Origin: Apteryx mantelli
Lineage: Eukaryota; Chordata; Aves; Apterygiformes; Apterygidae
Length of the DNA: 64,000 bases
Direction of reading: 5' to 3'
Assembly: GCF_036417845.1 (NCBI RefSeq)
Contig: NC_089980.1
Span: 112,431,169 to 112,495,168 of the forward strand
How positions within the stretch are numbered: position 1 is the first letter of the stretch; every line of letters begins with the position of its first letter. Positions 13,481-25,278 of the stretch are shown here, one piece after another. The position numbers were made by a program, and so were the translations under genes. The notes under the pieces were generated by a model, which saw only the letters and a list, made by a program, of their open reading frames with translations, made no database searches and was not told where the DNA came from.

Positions 13481-13912
13481 TCATAGAATCACAAAATGGT
13501 TGAGGTTGGAAGGGACCTCTGGAGATCATCTAGTCCAACCCCCCTGCTTAAAGCAGGGTCACCTAGAGCATGTTGCCCAGGACTCTGCCCAGATGGCTTT
13601 TGAATATCTCTAAGGAAGGAGACCCCACAGCCTCTCTGGGCAACCTGTTCCAGTGCTCTGTCACCCTCACAGTGAAGAAGTTTCTCCTCGTTCAGACAGA
13701 ACTTCCTTTGTTCAGTTAGTGCCCGTTGCCTCTCATCCTGTCACTGGGCACCACTGAGGAGAGTCTATCTCCATCCTCTTCACACCCACCCATTAGGTAT
13801 TTATGAACATTGACAAGATCCCCCCTCAGTCTTCTCTTCTCCAGGCTGAACAGTCCCAGATCTCTCAGCCTTTCCTCGTATGACAGATGCTCCAGTTCCT
13901 TAATCACACAGT
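13481..13912 (-). mobile_element. CR1 LINE 3' end, well preserved
   Basis: About 430 bp of avian CR1 in reverse orientation. The left edge TCATAGAATCACAAAATGG is the reverse complement of the CR1 3' terminus (ATTCTATG-type octamer). It is followed by the characteristic GGTTGGAAGGGACCTCTGG, ATCATCTAGTCCAACCCCC and CTCTCTGGGCAACCTGTTCC blocks. On the minus strand, 13907 to about 13716 is open and reads as the C-terminal end of the CR1 endonuclease/reverse transcriptase ORF, with residues [25 protein letters not shown] and [14 protein letters not shown]. The rest is 3' UTR. The copy is 5'-truncated, as CR1 inserts usually are. It is the best single piece of evidence that this is bird DNA. Confidence 0.95.
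13716..13907 (-). pseudogene. CR1 ORF2 C-terminal remnant (reverse transcriptase polyprotein)
   Basis: An open frame of 63 codons inside the 13.5 kb CR1. Its residues ([43 protein letters not shown]) are the conserved tail downstream of the reverse transcriptase domain in CR1 ORF2. The catalytic endonuclease and polymerase motifs are absent because the insert is 5'-truncated. It is not a host gene, and the apparent ATG start is incidental. The intact frame suggests modest divergence from the source element. Confidence 0.85.
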
Positions 13913-15439
13913 CAGGAAAACATTGCTATCCTGCAAATCATGACTCTTCTTGTGAAAGATATTTAAATGAGGCTAGCTTCTTGGCCATTTTCTTCACCCT
14001 CCCTTTATTGCCACATACTGTCCCTCCCTTCTTATTCACTGATATGCCTAATTAATCTATTTTTCCCCCCATAAAGGACTTTCTGATTTTATTAGACTCA
14101 TCTTCAACTACTGATTTTGCTGCCTAATTCTTTTTTATTCAAATGAGAGTATGAATGCTGGCTATCTTTCTTTGCCTGCCTTCTTCTCCTGCATGATTCT
14201 TACAGTTTTTGCATTTGTTTTTGCATTGCAGAAGTACATATATTTGTGAACTACAGCTCTCATGCTTACTCTTCCCTCCTTTCCTCCTGAGTGAGAGTCT
14301 TATTCTACTAGGTAAAACTGGATTTTAGTGAGCCAGCTCCTACTATTCCCCAGATTTCCTCTCAAAGCATAACAATTATCTGCCATTACTTTTCAAGTTT
14401 TGCCTTTTAGCATGACGAGTCAGAACACGTTAGTGAAACAGAAGTTTCCTTCTATTCACCTATACTATAAAGGCATGTAAGAATTAATTAATTAATTTTA
14501 CTTCTAAAAGTTTGTTTGCTTTTTGCATCAAAGGTCATAATATGCTGAAGTTTGAGGTAGCATATATAATAAGATTTTTGGCCCTTTTAATCTTCTTAAC
14601 TAGAAGGAAATGTCCTTTCCAGTTAATGCATTTTCTATGAGGAATTATATTTTTAGCCTGATGGGATGACTCAGTTCCTAAACTCTAAGATTATTAGTGG
14701 ATTATCAAGATCACTTGTATTCTACACACTGAAAGTTTATACTCAAGTTTTAAAGAAATAGCCAGTCTGTTTTTGCCCACTAGCAGCTCAGAGTGAAGTA
14801 ACTCTGTGACATCAGCAGATGATAAAGCAACCACAAGTTTAAGCAGCTTCTCAGGGAGGACATTCTGCACTTAATTTTGGTACTGAAGTGGATGTCTGTG
14901 TTTTCACTCCTGCCCACTCCCTCAGCTTTGGACTTAATCAGTCACAAAACAATATTGTAGAACATACATTAATAGTAAAACTGGAGGTATATGTTTCTTC
15001 AGAACAATGGTAGAAGTCAGTGAAACAGAAGCAATTGGACAGAGCTTCAAATATTTCACATGGTTGCTAGTACAGCAAAAGCAGCGACAAGCCCTGACTC
15101 AGTACCCGAGCTTTGCAGTTGAGCTGATGGGAACTTCACCTGTTTAAGGAACATAGGAATATGACCTGAGGCTGTAATATCTCTGCTTAGTAGTCGTCTG
15201 AGATTTTTTCTCATTATTCAATTATCTCCATGATCCTTGAAGTCATCATGTATGTGGTATGACACAAACTGCATATGTGTTATGGGAATGGTGGGATGAC
15301 AGCTGAGATTCTACCACCAAAACTGTTTTTACAAGACAGGTTTCATTAATATCAGTGATATGAATCATTATATGTCAGCTTGCAAACTGAATGCTTACAA
15401 ACAGCTAATTGCTTTCATTTGAACACAATACTGTGACAG

Positions 15440-15469
15440 GCTGCCAGCTAACAGATAACGGTTGGCAGC
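15440..15469. other. Short inverted repeat (7-bp stem, 16-nt loop)
   Basis: GCTGCCA at 15440-15446 is exactly complementary to TGGCAGC at 15463-15469. The surrounding 15395-15520 contains CAGCTG, TAATTG and TGATAGCTGTGA motifs, typical of dense transcription-factor sites. No gene context is available to test this. Confidence 0.4.
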
Positions 15470-16140
15470 TGCTCATGTGATGATAGCTGTGACTATAAAA
15501 ATAGATGCAGATGTTGACTCTGTTGTGATGTTTAGTAAGATCCCATTTCACCTAGGGCTGAGATACTCCACCTAGAACAGAAGTCAGCTAATTCAGGAGT
15601 AAGGATGATAGTTAGGGGTGTGACAGAATCACTTTTGGGGTGCCTCTTTGAAGATATACTCTGTTTTACCCACCCACTCACTTCACTCCTGGGATTATCT
15701 ATCACTGGCAGGTAAAAGCAAGAAAAAAATTTTAAAAAAATCCTTTGAAAAGCCTGCAAAGCCATTCTGTACCTGAGAAAAGCTCTCCTTTTGAATCATA
15801 ACCTCCAAGAAGGCTTTATTCCAGTAATTTCCTATGGCAAAGCAGTGAGAATTAGTGAGTCAGTATAAGCACCTACAGCTTGGTGCATTTTTTAGAAAGC
15901 TCATGTATGTCACAGCACAAATATCACTGCTTTTTAACTCACAACCAGAGATGACATGAATGCAATTATTGCTCTGCAGTACATTTTGGTGGAGGTATAC
16001 ATTTTAAAATACAATTTAAAAAACCCACTAAATACAGAAATGAAGTAGAATACTCGCCCTCATCTTCTTGGAAGGCCTTTTTCTAATCCCCCAAATCCCT
16101 TTTAAAAATGTGAGTTAATAAGCCAGCCGTTATTATGTAG

Positions 16141-16154
16141 CTTTCAGCTGAAAG
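16141..16154. other. 14-bp perfect palindrome centred on CAGCTG
   Basis: CTTTCAGCTGAAAG is self-complementary throughout and has the E-box CAGCTG at its centre. It could be a bHLH site or chance. Confidence 0.4.
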
Positions 16155-16992
16155 GACTTGCTAAACCTCTGAATCCCCTTCCATTTCCTTTTCTTCTTTG
16201 ACTAGATTTCTTTCTACAGACGTTGCTACAAAGTGAAGAGACAGGGTGTCGGTGTTTCTATATCCTTACTGTATTGCAGGTTATGAGTGTTATTTAGTGA
16301 TCTGAAGAAAAGTATGATGCAAATAATCCTGTGTGTGGAGAAAGCCATGTCTTTCTATATTTCATACCTCTGTGCTGCACTGCTTCCAGCTGCTCTCAAT
16401 TTCAAAAGTGTTTTCTGTAGCCAAGACCTTGCCAAGGTCAGCTTCCAATGTGTTTTAGAGAGACAGACAAGAGAACGTCATCAAGAGAACTCTTATAATT
16501 TAATATTTTTTATAAGGTCACCTTTAAAGTAATTTTAGGCAAGGCAGTATTTTCCCTGAGCAATATTGAGAGGAATGAGAGAGGTGAAAAATCTACAGAA
16601 ACAAAAGTGTTGATTCACTAAAATTACAAAATCAAGAACACCCATGACATTTCATGTTAATTGACACAGCTTAAGCTGCTTATTTGATATCTAAATAATT
16701 AAATGTTCAATACAGTCCTTCTGGTGACCTATTAGCACAATATATTATGATGCAAGACAGATTTTGCTTGTTTTTGCTCTTTGTTTGATAGTTTGTTTAA
16801 TAAGACCCATTGCGGTTGTATTGTGGGGACTTGGCAGTGAACAGCTGCTTCTCACCCTGAAACACAGGAACCGCAGTTCATGAGGTTGAAGTCATATTAC
16901 TGTTCTCCGCCAGTAGATCTGTCCCTGCCAACTGGGTGCAAAAATACTTCACAAAGTTAAATTATGCAAAACCAAATGTTACATCAGCCACA

Positions 16993-17011
16993 GGGGGGGA
17001 AAAAAAAAAAA
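16993..17011. repeat. G7-A12 homopurine run
   Basis: Seven G followed by twelve A, then GACAAACTG. Simple low-complexity sequence. Confidence 0.75.
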
Positions 17012-17044
17012 GACAAACTGCAATTTCTGTCATCAGTGAGACGG

Positions 17045-17084
17045 ATGTGAAGCAATCCCATTAACTTCAGCAGGACTGTCCACA
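17045..17084. repeat. Degraded palindromic interspersed repeat (type 2 centre)
   Basis: The text ATGTGAAGCAATCCCATTAA followed by CTTCAGCAGGACTGTCCACA matches the centre of an ancient palindromic sequence of the form 'gtgagtaatcccattgacttcaatgggactactcac'. Only the centre remains. Family membership rests on remembered motif similarity. Confidence 0.35.
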
Positions 17085-20000
17085 TTGCTGGCTGCAATGT
17101 TTCACAATATAGTATGGAATCTAATTCTCCATATTTAAAGTCAATGCCAATGGATATGCTTTTGAATGATATGGCCGTAAGCAAAAGACAATAAACATGA
17201 GATTAGTCCCAACTTGTCTGTCTGTCCATACGACTTCAATTTTCTGAGACGAAGGAGGGAAAGGAGATGCTGTACTACTGCCATGGCTTGAAATGCTCTG
17301 TTCTGAAGACCACTGGTTTGTACTTGCTGTTCCCATTACTATTTAAGCTCTGGGAAATCTTTGCTTCTTTAAAAGCACTGTATTTTGGCATTTTTTACGT
17401 GAAAAGCTTCAAGAAAACCTTGTTCAAATATAGCCAGGTGTGAGAGCATTTGTTGGTGCTGTGGGAGATGTCCAAGTCCTGTCCTTGAGCATGCTGATGT
17501 TATTGTAGTTAGCCCTAGGAAAAGCTCATCAGACGGACACCTGAGCTCTTGTCTGGTTCTAGAGCTTAGTCAAGGACTGAGGCTTTCTCTACACAAACCC
17601 TTTATAACCCCTACAAGAATTTGGAATCTACAATCCTAAAGCCATTCAAAATTATAAAAATCAACAATGATTTTTTGAAAGAACTAGGCAGAGGTGCACC
17701 TTTTTCAGACTAGTCTGTGTAGTTAGCTTGTGCAAGAAAAGGGAAGCACACATCCTCAGCCTGTCCTGGTTTACTCAGATCCCACCTTCTTCTTCAGGAA
17801 ATGTTCTAAAGCTGCAGCAGGCGGCCAGTCTGGGCTGGGCACTTTGCACCTCTCTTGAGGAAGTTGCACCATTATCCTTTGAGGAGGGCAAGATTGGTTG
17901 TGCTGGGAGGGAAGAGTGCTGATTCTCTTTTGTGCTGAATGAACAGCTCTTGGTATGTTGCACAGGATGTGAGTATGCCTGATGAATCCGGTCCCTTGAA
18001 AATTTGGGCACATTAAGTTTATAGCATCTAATGAGACTAGTTTCTTAAGTCAGGCTTGAGGCTTGGTTCGGGCATTATACAACTATGAGCACTTGAGATT
18101 TTCCTTCACTTTGGTGAAAAAAGCTTAGTAAATTTATGTTCTGAGTTAAGTATTCTTTGAGATATTTTTCTGCAGCACAACTTTGGGCATGGATTCCTAC
18201 AATACTTTTAAGCTCTACTTTAATTTTTCTTTGAATTTGGCTCTTTGCTTCTTTCAACCGCTCAGCTTTGTTTGTAAAAGGGATATTTCTCTAAAGGGCA
18301 AGTGGTAGGGATTCACGTAAAGGTGTCATGAGGTGATCAGCTATCATAGTGACGTGGCTATGGAAGCATCTAAATGGCTCGATATACTCTTTAGAAAGAT
18401 GTTTCCAACAGAACTATTTAAGGATATAAAGTTTCCAGCAAGAGCTTGTGACTTGCAACATTGTATCAACAGAAAATGAATAAACCTTGTAGAAAATTTT
18501 TGATCAATACTGCGTTCATCAGTATTCTAGACTCCTATACTTATCATGTATTTACATATTGACTGAAGCTCTTTATCCCAAGAAATGGGCTGCTTTCAAT
18601 GCAAGATTACAAATAAGCTTTGCTAAAAGATTCTGATCTATATTCTGACCATCATGTTTAATATGTGTCAATTATTCATAGTGAAGTCTGGTTGTTAATT
18701 GATTGTTTTGCAGACAAGAGGCAGACAGTGTTCTGATTAATCTGAAATTTTGAAAGCAGTCTTGCATATGTATGTTTTTGTGTCTTCAGATGAAAATGAT
18801 TTCAGCTGTATTCCCAAAACACAGATGAAATGTGGACATTTATGTTTTTATATTCTAAGATTTTTTAAATTGACTTATATACTAAATTTATTGTAAAAAA
18901 AGACATTATGTGCATAGCTTTTTAGCTAAGGAGTTCAACTAAATGTAAAGAAATGGAAAAATCACAGAAGAAACAGGCATATCTCAGAGATTATATTCAG
19001 TGGGATACTGTCCATTCAAATTGCCTTATGCTGCCCCAGAACAAAATCTACTATTTATTTTAAAGTCCAAATATTCAGTTTTTTGACCACTGAAAGGTTG
19101 TAGATGGGAGAAGAGATTATGCATGTACTTTGATACATAGCTATTAAATAATTGTATAGAAATGAAGTACAGTGCAAATAGCTGGTGCTTCGTGTTTGAA
19201 TTAAAAATAGGACTGCAAAATCCATTTTGCAGAAATGCAAAGCAACATTCAACTGGTCTTTTACACTGTGGAGAGATTTGTAGCTTTGGAAGGACATTAA
19301 AACAAACGATTGCATGGGTAGCATACAAAACTAGATTGGATAAGCTTTCAGATAGATTTGAACTGTCTCCATAGTGTTTATATGTACATTGTCTACTTGA
19401 AGAATGAAGGAAATTACCTTCTGTGAAACTCTAATTGATATCAATCTGGTCTCTTTTCAAATGGACATTTTACAATGTAAGCAGCTGTCATTTTCCAGCT
19501 AGATGACACAGCAGGCAGCGTGTGAAATATGATGTGTTGTCCTTTTCTGTTAGGTGTAACAACATAATCCATTCCCTTATAAACCTCTCTCTTCTGTCTA
19601 AGAAGGGACCACCAGCTCCCAAAAAAGTGCTGAGCAGGCTCAGCATCAGCCTGGCTGAGGACTGTTTCAAGTCTCTGCTAGGGCAGAGACCAGACCTGCT
19701 GCCCGCAGACACTTCTAAAGACAAGGCCAGTACATACCAAAGACCTCACCTTGTGCCTCTCTCTATTCCCTCTGTCCTACTGTTCTTAATTATTCTCAGT
19801 ACTCCCCAACTTCTGCAGCTTTCCAGCAGACCTCTGCCTCCTTCTTTCCTCTTCTTGACAATCAGTCAGGAATTCTCTCTTATAGTAATATCATTATTTA
19901 ATATTTGCAAATAGGAGAGCCTAACCATTCCATTTGATGAATCAGAACCACTTTGTCATACTTTATTGAACAAAGTCCATCTTTATCTGCATTCCTAAAA

Positions 20001-21312
20001 TTGTTCCTGATGCTTCTGCAATTTTTCCCCTTTCCTTTATGTTATTTGAACGTGTATGACAAGGAGCTGAGCAGAAAGATACACAAAGAATACCAATGGA
20101 GATGAAGACTCACAAAACAGAAACATAAAACACAGTTTTAGAACAGGAACCAGTCAGCACCAAAATTGACCATTGGGGTTCAAGTACTGCCTAGAGCAGT
20201 AATGACAATTTGAGCACTTGTGTTCTTACTTATTTAATCCCAATTTGGGGGTATCGCTGACATTTATATGTGTGTATAGCACAATCAACTTTTGATGCAG
20301 TTCATCATTTAAGGATCTGCAAATAAAATACAGTTGTCATGAAAACAGTCATTCCTGATGAAGAAGTTCTGAAAATGCCAAAGAACAGTGAAGCTCCATG
20401 GGAATTCACACAAACCACTTTCCTGGCTCCCTCATTTTTATAACCTTTATGATATCTGAAAGCATGGACTTTGTAGAAGGCTGGTTTAGAAGGATCATAA
20501 AGAGGTATATATTTCTCTCTGAACACATGCTAATTCCTTTGGCTTGAGAAGAAATTGCTTGCCACTCTTCTATAGAAATTAAATTGTTGTGTAATGTGAA
20601 CTTAGTTGTGATTGTTCACTTCATTAATACTTCTAAGTGTTATAAATGAAAGAAGCTTTAATAGCATACTAATATAAATGAAACAAAAACTGCCTGAGCA
20701 TTACAGCTTATCCATAGACATATGAATATCTAGTCTATGCTTTGCAGAAGGACTCTAGTTAAAGCTAAAATTGTAAAAGCTTTAAATCAGGCAACTTTTG
20801 AAAAGCAATATTTCTATAATTGCCTTAAATTTTTATCTTTAAGATCTGAGATTTTAAATATGGTTTATATAAGAATATAATATTGCCTTCATGCGTTTCT
20901 TTTCCTACATGCTACACTTCAAAAGCAATCCTAGTGTTTAGCACAATTTTTCACATTGTTCGCAATGCCGAGCATGGAAGAAAAATGAAGCTATTATAAT
21001 TACATTATATTTCATTCTGTTGCATATAGATAGCTGTTAGTCATACACTTCTGTGTAGAGGTAAAGAGCTTAATTGTCCTTTTAACTTCCTCATCACACT
21101 CTTCAAAATTCCTCTTTAATGCATATATTTGTTGGGCCGGCCAAAAATTTCTATTACCACTGGTGCCTAGTATCATCTTCAAAGTCTTTGTTTTGCCCTG
21201 TCTGTCTCACAATCTAAAAAGAGTTGTTTTCCTGAGTATTTTGCCTTTCAGGGCTTCAGTCCTGCAAAAGGATTGTAGCTAGCATTGTGGTGAACGCGGC
21301 TGCACCACATCA

Positions 21313-21326
21313 GGTTCAAAGGTTCA
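21313..21326 (+). promoter_or_regulatory. Candidate DR2 nuclear-receptor element
   Basis: Two perfect GGTTCA half-sites (21313-21318 and 21321-21326) are separated by AA. GGTTCA fits the RGKTCA half-site bound by RAR/RXR-type receptors, and a 2-bp spacer is one of the spacings they accept. The pair sits 3' of a locally CpG-containing GAACGCGGCTGC stretch. No gene or promoter is visible nearby, so function is only inferred. Confidence 0.35.
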
Positions 21327-23519
21327 CCCATGTGGGATCTAAAATATGAGGTACACATAGGAAGACAAAAAAGGCCAACAATGAAGGGAACAAAATACAA
21401 ACAAACCAAAATGAGCCACTGTGAGCATCTTCTCTGAGTGACCTTTTTAAATGGAGAGTTTGTGTATATAAAGAGGAAGAGGGCACTTTATAGACAAGTA
21501 GTAGAAGACTCTTCCTGCTTTAGGAAGCTCTGTGGAATAATATAATCCTGAACATGGAAAAATGAAGAGGGAGTTGGAAGATAAACATGGAATTAAAAAT
21601 TGTGGAAGCAGTGGCACTAAAAAATAGGCACTTTGTCTAATTACTGACATTTCAGTAGTGCTTAGAGGCTCCAATCATATTTAAGTTCTGTTGAGCTACG
21701 TGTTATGAGGTCTGGCAGTAAGAAACATTTCCTTTCTCTCCATGCAAAAGATATAAGAGTTGATTTGGTAAGTGGCTGCGACAAGGAAAGGTAGTGTAGC
21801 AGAGCTTTGGTTTAAACAGTAATAATAAGCATTTTGGATGATATGATGATAAATACCCAATTATTAAGCTCGCATCCGTACCATTCATTTTCTTTTAAAG
21901 ACAGGCTATTTGCAGTAGCTCTTGATATTCAAAATAACATGTGGTTGTTCTGTTTTTACTTTTGGAGATTTTCTGTACATATTATCCATTTCTGCAATGA
22001 TGACTTCCAATAGTTTTCCAGTTCTTTCAGATATGAACTGGGTTTTGTTATATGCCTCAGAATACCAGACTTGGCTCCTGTGCAGTCTATTCAATTTTCC
22101 AAATAAGTTATTTTTTTGTATCCTGAGTTTCCTCCTTAAATACTAAATTTATATTTCTATCATCACTGCTTTGTGCTTAAGTTCTACATTTTGAAAAAGT
22201 AGCCATAACTGATGGGAGAGAGATTTTTCTGAGACTTATAGTACATTGACCACTCTGTTACAATCCACTTGTGTTGCTGGTTAATCTATTTGTCATTTCA
22301 TTCCATGGCTTATAGCTTGAAGATACCATTCATGTAATATTTAGTTTCCAGACCAAGAATTTAATTATTTTCTTTGTTATTCCAAGAAAACAACCTCAGA
22401 CTAGATTTAGCACAGGAGCTTTAAACCCAGTTCTGGATGAAGCAGGAATGGTCTGCTGGCCTTTAGGCTGTCTCGCAGATATGCTCTGTTTTGGGACTGC
22501 CTTAGGGCCTGGTACCTGTGGTGTGCTGAGACCGTCAGGGCTCAGCCTAGCTGATTGCAGTGGTCCCACCTGGCCTTGCAGTCTGTGAAGCACTTTCTGA
22601 GATTCCACCTATTGCAGGAGTAACTGCTGCTTTTTCTTTCAAGGTCACCCTTTCTAAAGTTTCTGAACAGCTGAGTACTGACAGCAAAATAACCTGAACA
22701 AGTAATGCTACTTGTCATCTATATGGAATAGTACAAAAGTACAGTTTTGCAACAGTGTGTGGTAAATTGCATCTTCAATTGCTGGTCTTTTCTGTATGTG
22801 TTTATTCAACACTTTTTGCATCTGTACTGTCAGAGTCCATTTTCATCTCAATCATTCACTTTGGAGAATTCAGTCATCTCCTGTCTTGGGATAGCCCAAA
22901 AGATATAGGCTCCTGTCCTGGGATAGCTTTCCAAGAGTACAGTGAATATTAGTGTGTTCTGTGTATGTAAATATTTCCTGTACTTGAAAAAAATCTCCCT
23001 AGTACTTTTGAAGTGCGTATATTGAGAACTGAATATTAAAAACTAGACTTTAACTAGTAACCTTTCCACATGATCAGCTATAGCCAAGGTTTTAGTGGGA
23101 GTCATTTCCAGTCAAAAATGCTCAAAACTAATCTGATGACATTCAAATGGACTAATGTTGGACAGCCTAAAAAGTCACTGATGGCTGGGGATTCCTGGAT
23201 TGGCAGCTTCTTCTTCCCTTTTCCCCCTGGGGAGGGGGCAGCATTTGCTTTGTGCTGTAAGGAGGTGAACTGAGGGGCATCTAAGTATCCTCTGATCTGT
23301 TAATAGCTGAAAAGAAAGACAGCTGAGGATATTTAAACCTCATCTGAATTCATAGTTTTTTATTTTCATTTTAATCACCATCTGTTACTTCTTGATGAAT
23401 AAATGATAGTAAAGTTTATTTTAGTAAAGTTTATATTTATACATGTCAGACTTGATCCCAAACCTGCTCCTTAAACAAGCCAGATTGAGCCCATATTTAG
23501 TGGTCCACAGGAGGTACCT

Positions 23520-23700
23520 TCCAATGTGAACAGGTGGTGGTGTTTTATAGGAGAGGTGTTGTGAGGTAAATTCAGGAAACACAAAGCAAGTAATTACTAC
23601 AAGCACTCAAGACACTGGGAAAAGGCTCCAAACACAGCTGTCAGGCTACAGAATAGAGGAATATAGGTATAAGGTGAGATAAACCAGTTTAGGAGCAAAC
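23520..23700 (-). repeat. Left copy of an inverted repeat pair (unclassified element)
   Basis: The reverse complement of this segment aligns end to end with 24772-24957. By hand I count about 26 mismatches and two small gaps over about 181 positions, roughly 85 percent identity. A 19-base block, TATAAAACACCACCACCTG, is identical in both copies. Homology stops at GGA (beyond 23520) on one side and at GTTTGCTCC (23700) on the other. A TATAAAA motif lies at 23549-23543 on the minus strand. Translated, both copies share the residues ITC-VFPEFTS--SYKTPPP, but stops and frame ends show no gene. It may be an LTR or other repeat family that I do not recognise. Confidence 0.8.
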
Positions 23701-24524
23701 ATAGACTAAACAAATTGTTTCTACTATGGTACAGGGGAAAAAATTGAAGCCAAAACTCAGCAAATGTATCAGAACTCAGGACAAGGATTTATGAAGAAAG
23801 TGAAAGTTTTAACATTAAACAAATGAAGGAAAACCTACTGAAGGAAGTGACTTTGTTGTTTGTACCACAAATCTGGAACACTGAAGATTATTGAGAAATT
23901 ATGATGATAATCATAACCCTAATAATAGAGTGTTAGTTCTTGATTACAAATTTGAGTACGCTTTATCAGCAACTCTCCATGTTATCTGGAAAACTACATA
24001 AGGAAAACTTAATGCTGCCATTACAAAACTAATGTCAAGCTTCAAATACGGGCAGATCAAAAATATTTATACTTTGGAAACTAAAGGTGACAGAGCCCTA
24101 GCTACTTCATTAGCATAAGTATGACAAAACATGGTATATTCATAATGTAGTAGTAGCTTAAAAAGTAAACCCTTAATATTTTCAAAATCAAATTCAACAC
24201 CACACATGTTAAAGTAACAGAGAAGATATTAAGTTCGTGTTGGGTAATTCAGAGAAAAAGTAGAATTTGTTCTGGATGAAGTTGGCAACAGTTTCTCTGC
24301 TGCTTTCTGTGGTCAACACCAAGGAAATAAGTTATGAATAACTGTAAAAACTTGCACTGATTTGTTTAATCACTAACTATGAAATTACTATTGGTCTGGA
24401 TCTGGACATGCCTCAGTTCTGTGTAAACAGAGCACCTGAATAACAGTGGGAAAGAAATGATAAAACTAAACGTAGTAGAATCGGTTATTACTAGATGGAG
24501 CTTCATTGACAAATTTAACATCCC
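23701..24524. other. AT-rich spacer between the inverted repeat arms
   Basis: About 820 bp of ordinary AT-rich DNA lies between the left repeat copy and the CpG-rich island. No gene, LTR internal region or retroviral coding sequence was recognised. Confidence 0.5.
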
Positions 24525-24745
24525 CGCGGGACCAGCTGACCCCAGCCTGTGGCAGCACGTGGGGCTGCTCCCGGCCGGGGGCCGGGTTAGGCATTGCCCT
24601 TGCTGCTCCGCGTGGCTGCTGCCAGCGCGTTTCTGCAGCCCGGCAGCAACGACTGCTCCGGTGCGTTGACTGCTCCACAGCGCGGTGTCGTCGCAGGTGC
24701 GCGCTCCCTCCCATCGCCCAGGCCACGGATGGAGGCGGCAAGGAT
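24525..24745. promoter_or_regulatory. Short CpG-rich island
   Basis: This segment contrasts sharply with its AT-rich surroundings. Over 24541-24720 I count 129 G or C in 180 bases (about 72 percent) and 19 CpG dinucleotides, an observed/expected ratio of roughly 0.8. Such undepleted CpG suggests an unmethylated promoter, an embedded regulatory element or a recent GC-rich insertion. Several frames stay open across it (for example 24685-25065 +), as expected of GC-rich DNA, but none has a recognisable domain. It ends about 27 bp before the right repeat copy. Possible splice donors (GCAGGTGCGC near 24693) are weak. Confidence 0.6.
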
Positions 24746-24771
24746 GGCTCCTGCTGTTGGTCCCACTACTG

Positions 24772-24957
24772 AGTTTACTCCTAACGTGGGTTATCCCACC
24801 TTACACTCATATTCCTCTCTTCTGTCACAGCCTGACAGTTGCATCTGGATCCTTTTCCCAGCATCCTGAGTGCTTGTACTCAATTACTTGCCTTGTGTTT
24901 CCTGAATTTACCTCCTGCCACCCCTCCTATAAAACACCACCACCTGGTCACACTGGA
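24772..24957 (+). repeat. Right copy of the inverted repeat pair (unclassified element)
   Basis: The forward-oriented partner of 23520-23700. It begins GTTTACTCCTAA and ends CACCTGGTCACACTGGA. A TATAAAA box lies at 24928-24934 in the sequence CCCCTCCTATAAAACACC. The copy faces away from its partner, so the two TATA-like motifs point outward around a centre that contains the CpG island. Sequence beyond 24957 does not match the left copy. Confidence 0.8.
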
Positions 24958-25199
24958 GTTGAGAGATGTTATTCACAGCCTGACTTCAGCCATTGCCTTT
25001 TCTGCGCAGAAGAGATACAAATACGATTGAAAATGTACATTAAAAAGCAATCATTACATCCTTAATTTAATATTAGAAATGGAAGAAAATATTAGTGAAT
25101 ATGACTCTTGAGAAACACTTATGCCAATGGACTTGCCATATTACCCTAAGAACAGTATATCTGGGGATCATAATCAGAGTTAAAAGTTTACAAAAAGCA

Positions 25200-25278
25200 A
25201 AGTTTTACAAATGGGCAAGCTGAGGCACAGAAGAATTAAAAGACATGGCCAAGTTCACCCTGTGAGATTATGGTGGCA
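25200..25278 (-). repeat. MIR (CORE-SINE) fragment
   Basis: The + text TTACAAATGGGCAAGCTGAG, then GCACAGAAGAATTAAAAGAC, then ATGGCCAAGTTCACCCTGTGAG, parallels the reverse complement of the MIR 3' half (ttacagatgaggaaactgaggcacagag...ttgcccaaggtcac). Block order and spacing are conserved, so I consider the call sound despite the age. Confidence 0.75.

Larger units (their letters stand above)
13913..23519. other. Non-coding DNA, no gene seen
   Basis: No exon, RNA gene or recognisable repeat other than those listed separately. It contains an AATT run at 14482-14496, a hairpin at 15440-15469, a 14-bp palindrome at 16141-16154, a G7A12 run at 16993-17011 and a direct repeat of GGTTCA at 21313-21326. 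The longest frame (19522-19914, 130 codons, +) has no domain, and its first part overlaps a minus-strand frame at 19488-19724. Confidence 0.55.

Noticed and set aside
19522..19914. 130-codon + frame
   Set aside because: No recognisable motif, and its first part overlaps an opposite-strand frame. The hydrophobic C-terminal half reflects a pyrimidine-rich sequence rather than a membrane protein.
24685..25065. 126-codon + frame across the CpG island and right repeat arm, considered as a first coding exon
   Set aside because: The shared VFPEFTS...YKTPPP residues come from the repeat arm and recur in its inverted copy. Differences between the copies are not biased to silent sites by eye, and no domain is visible.
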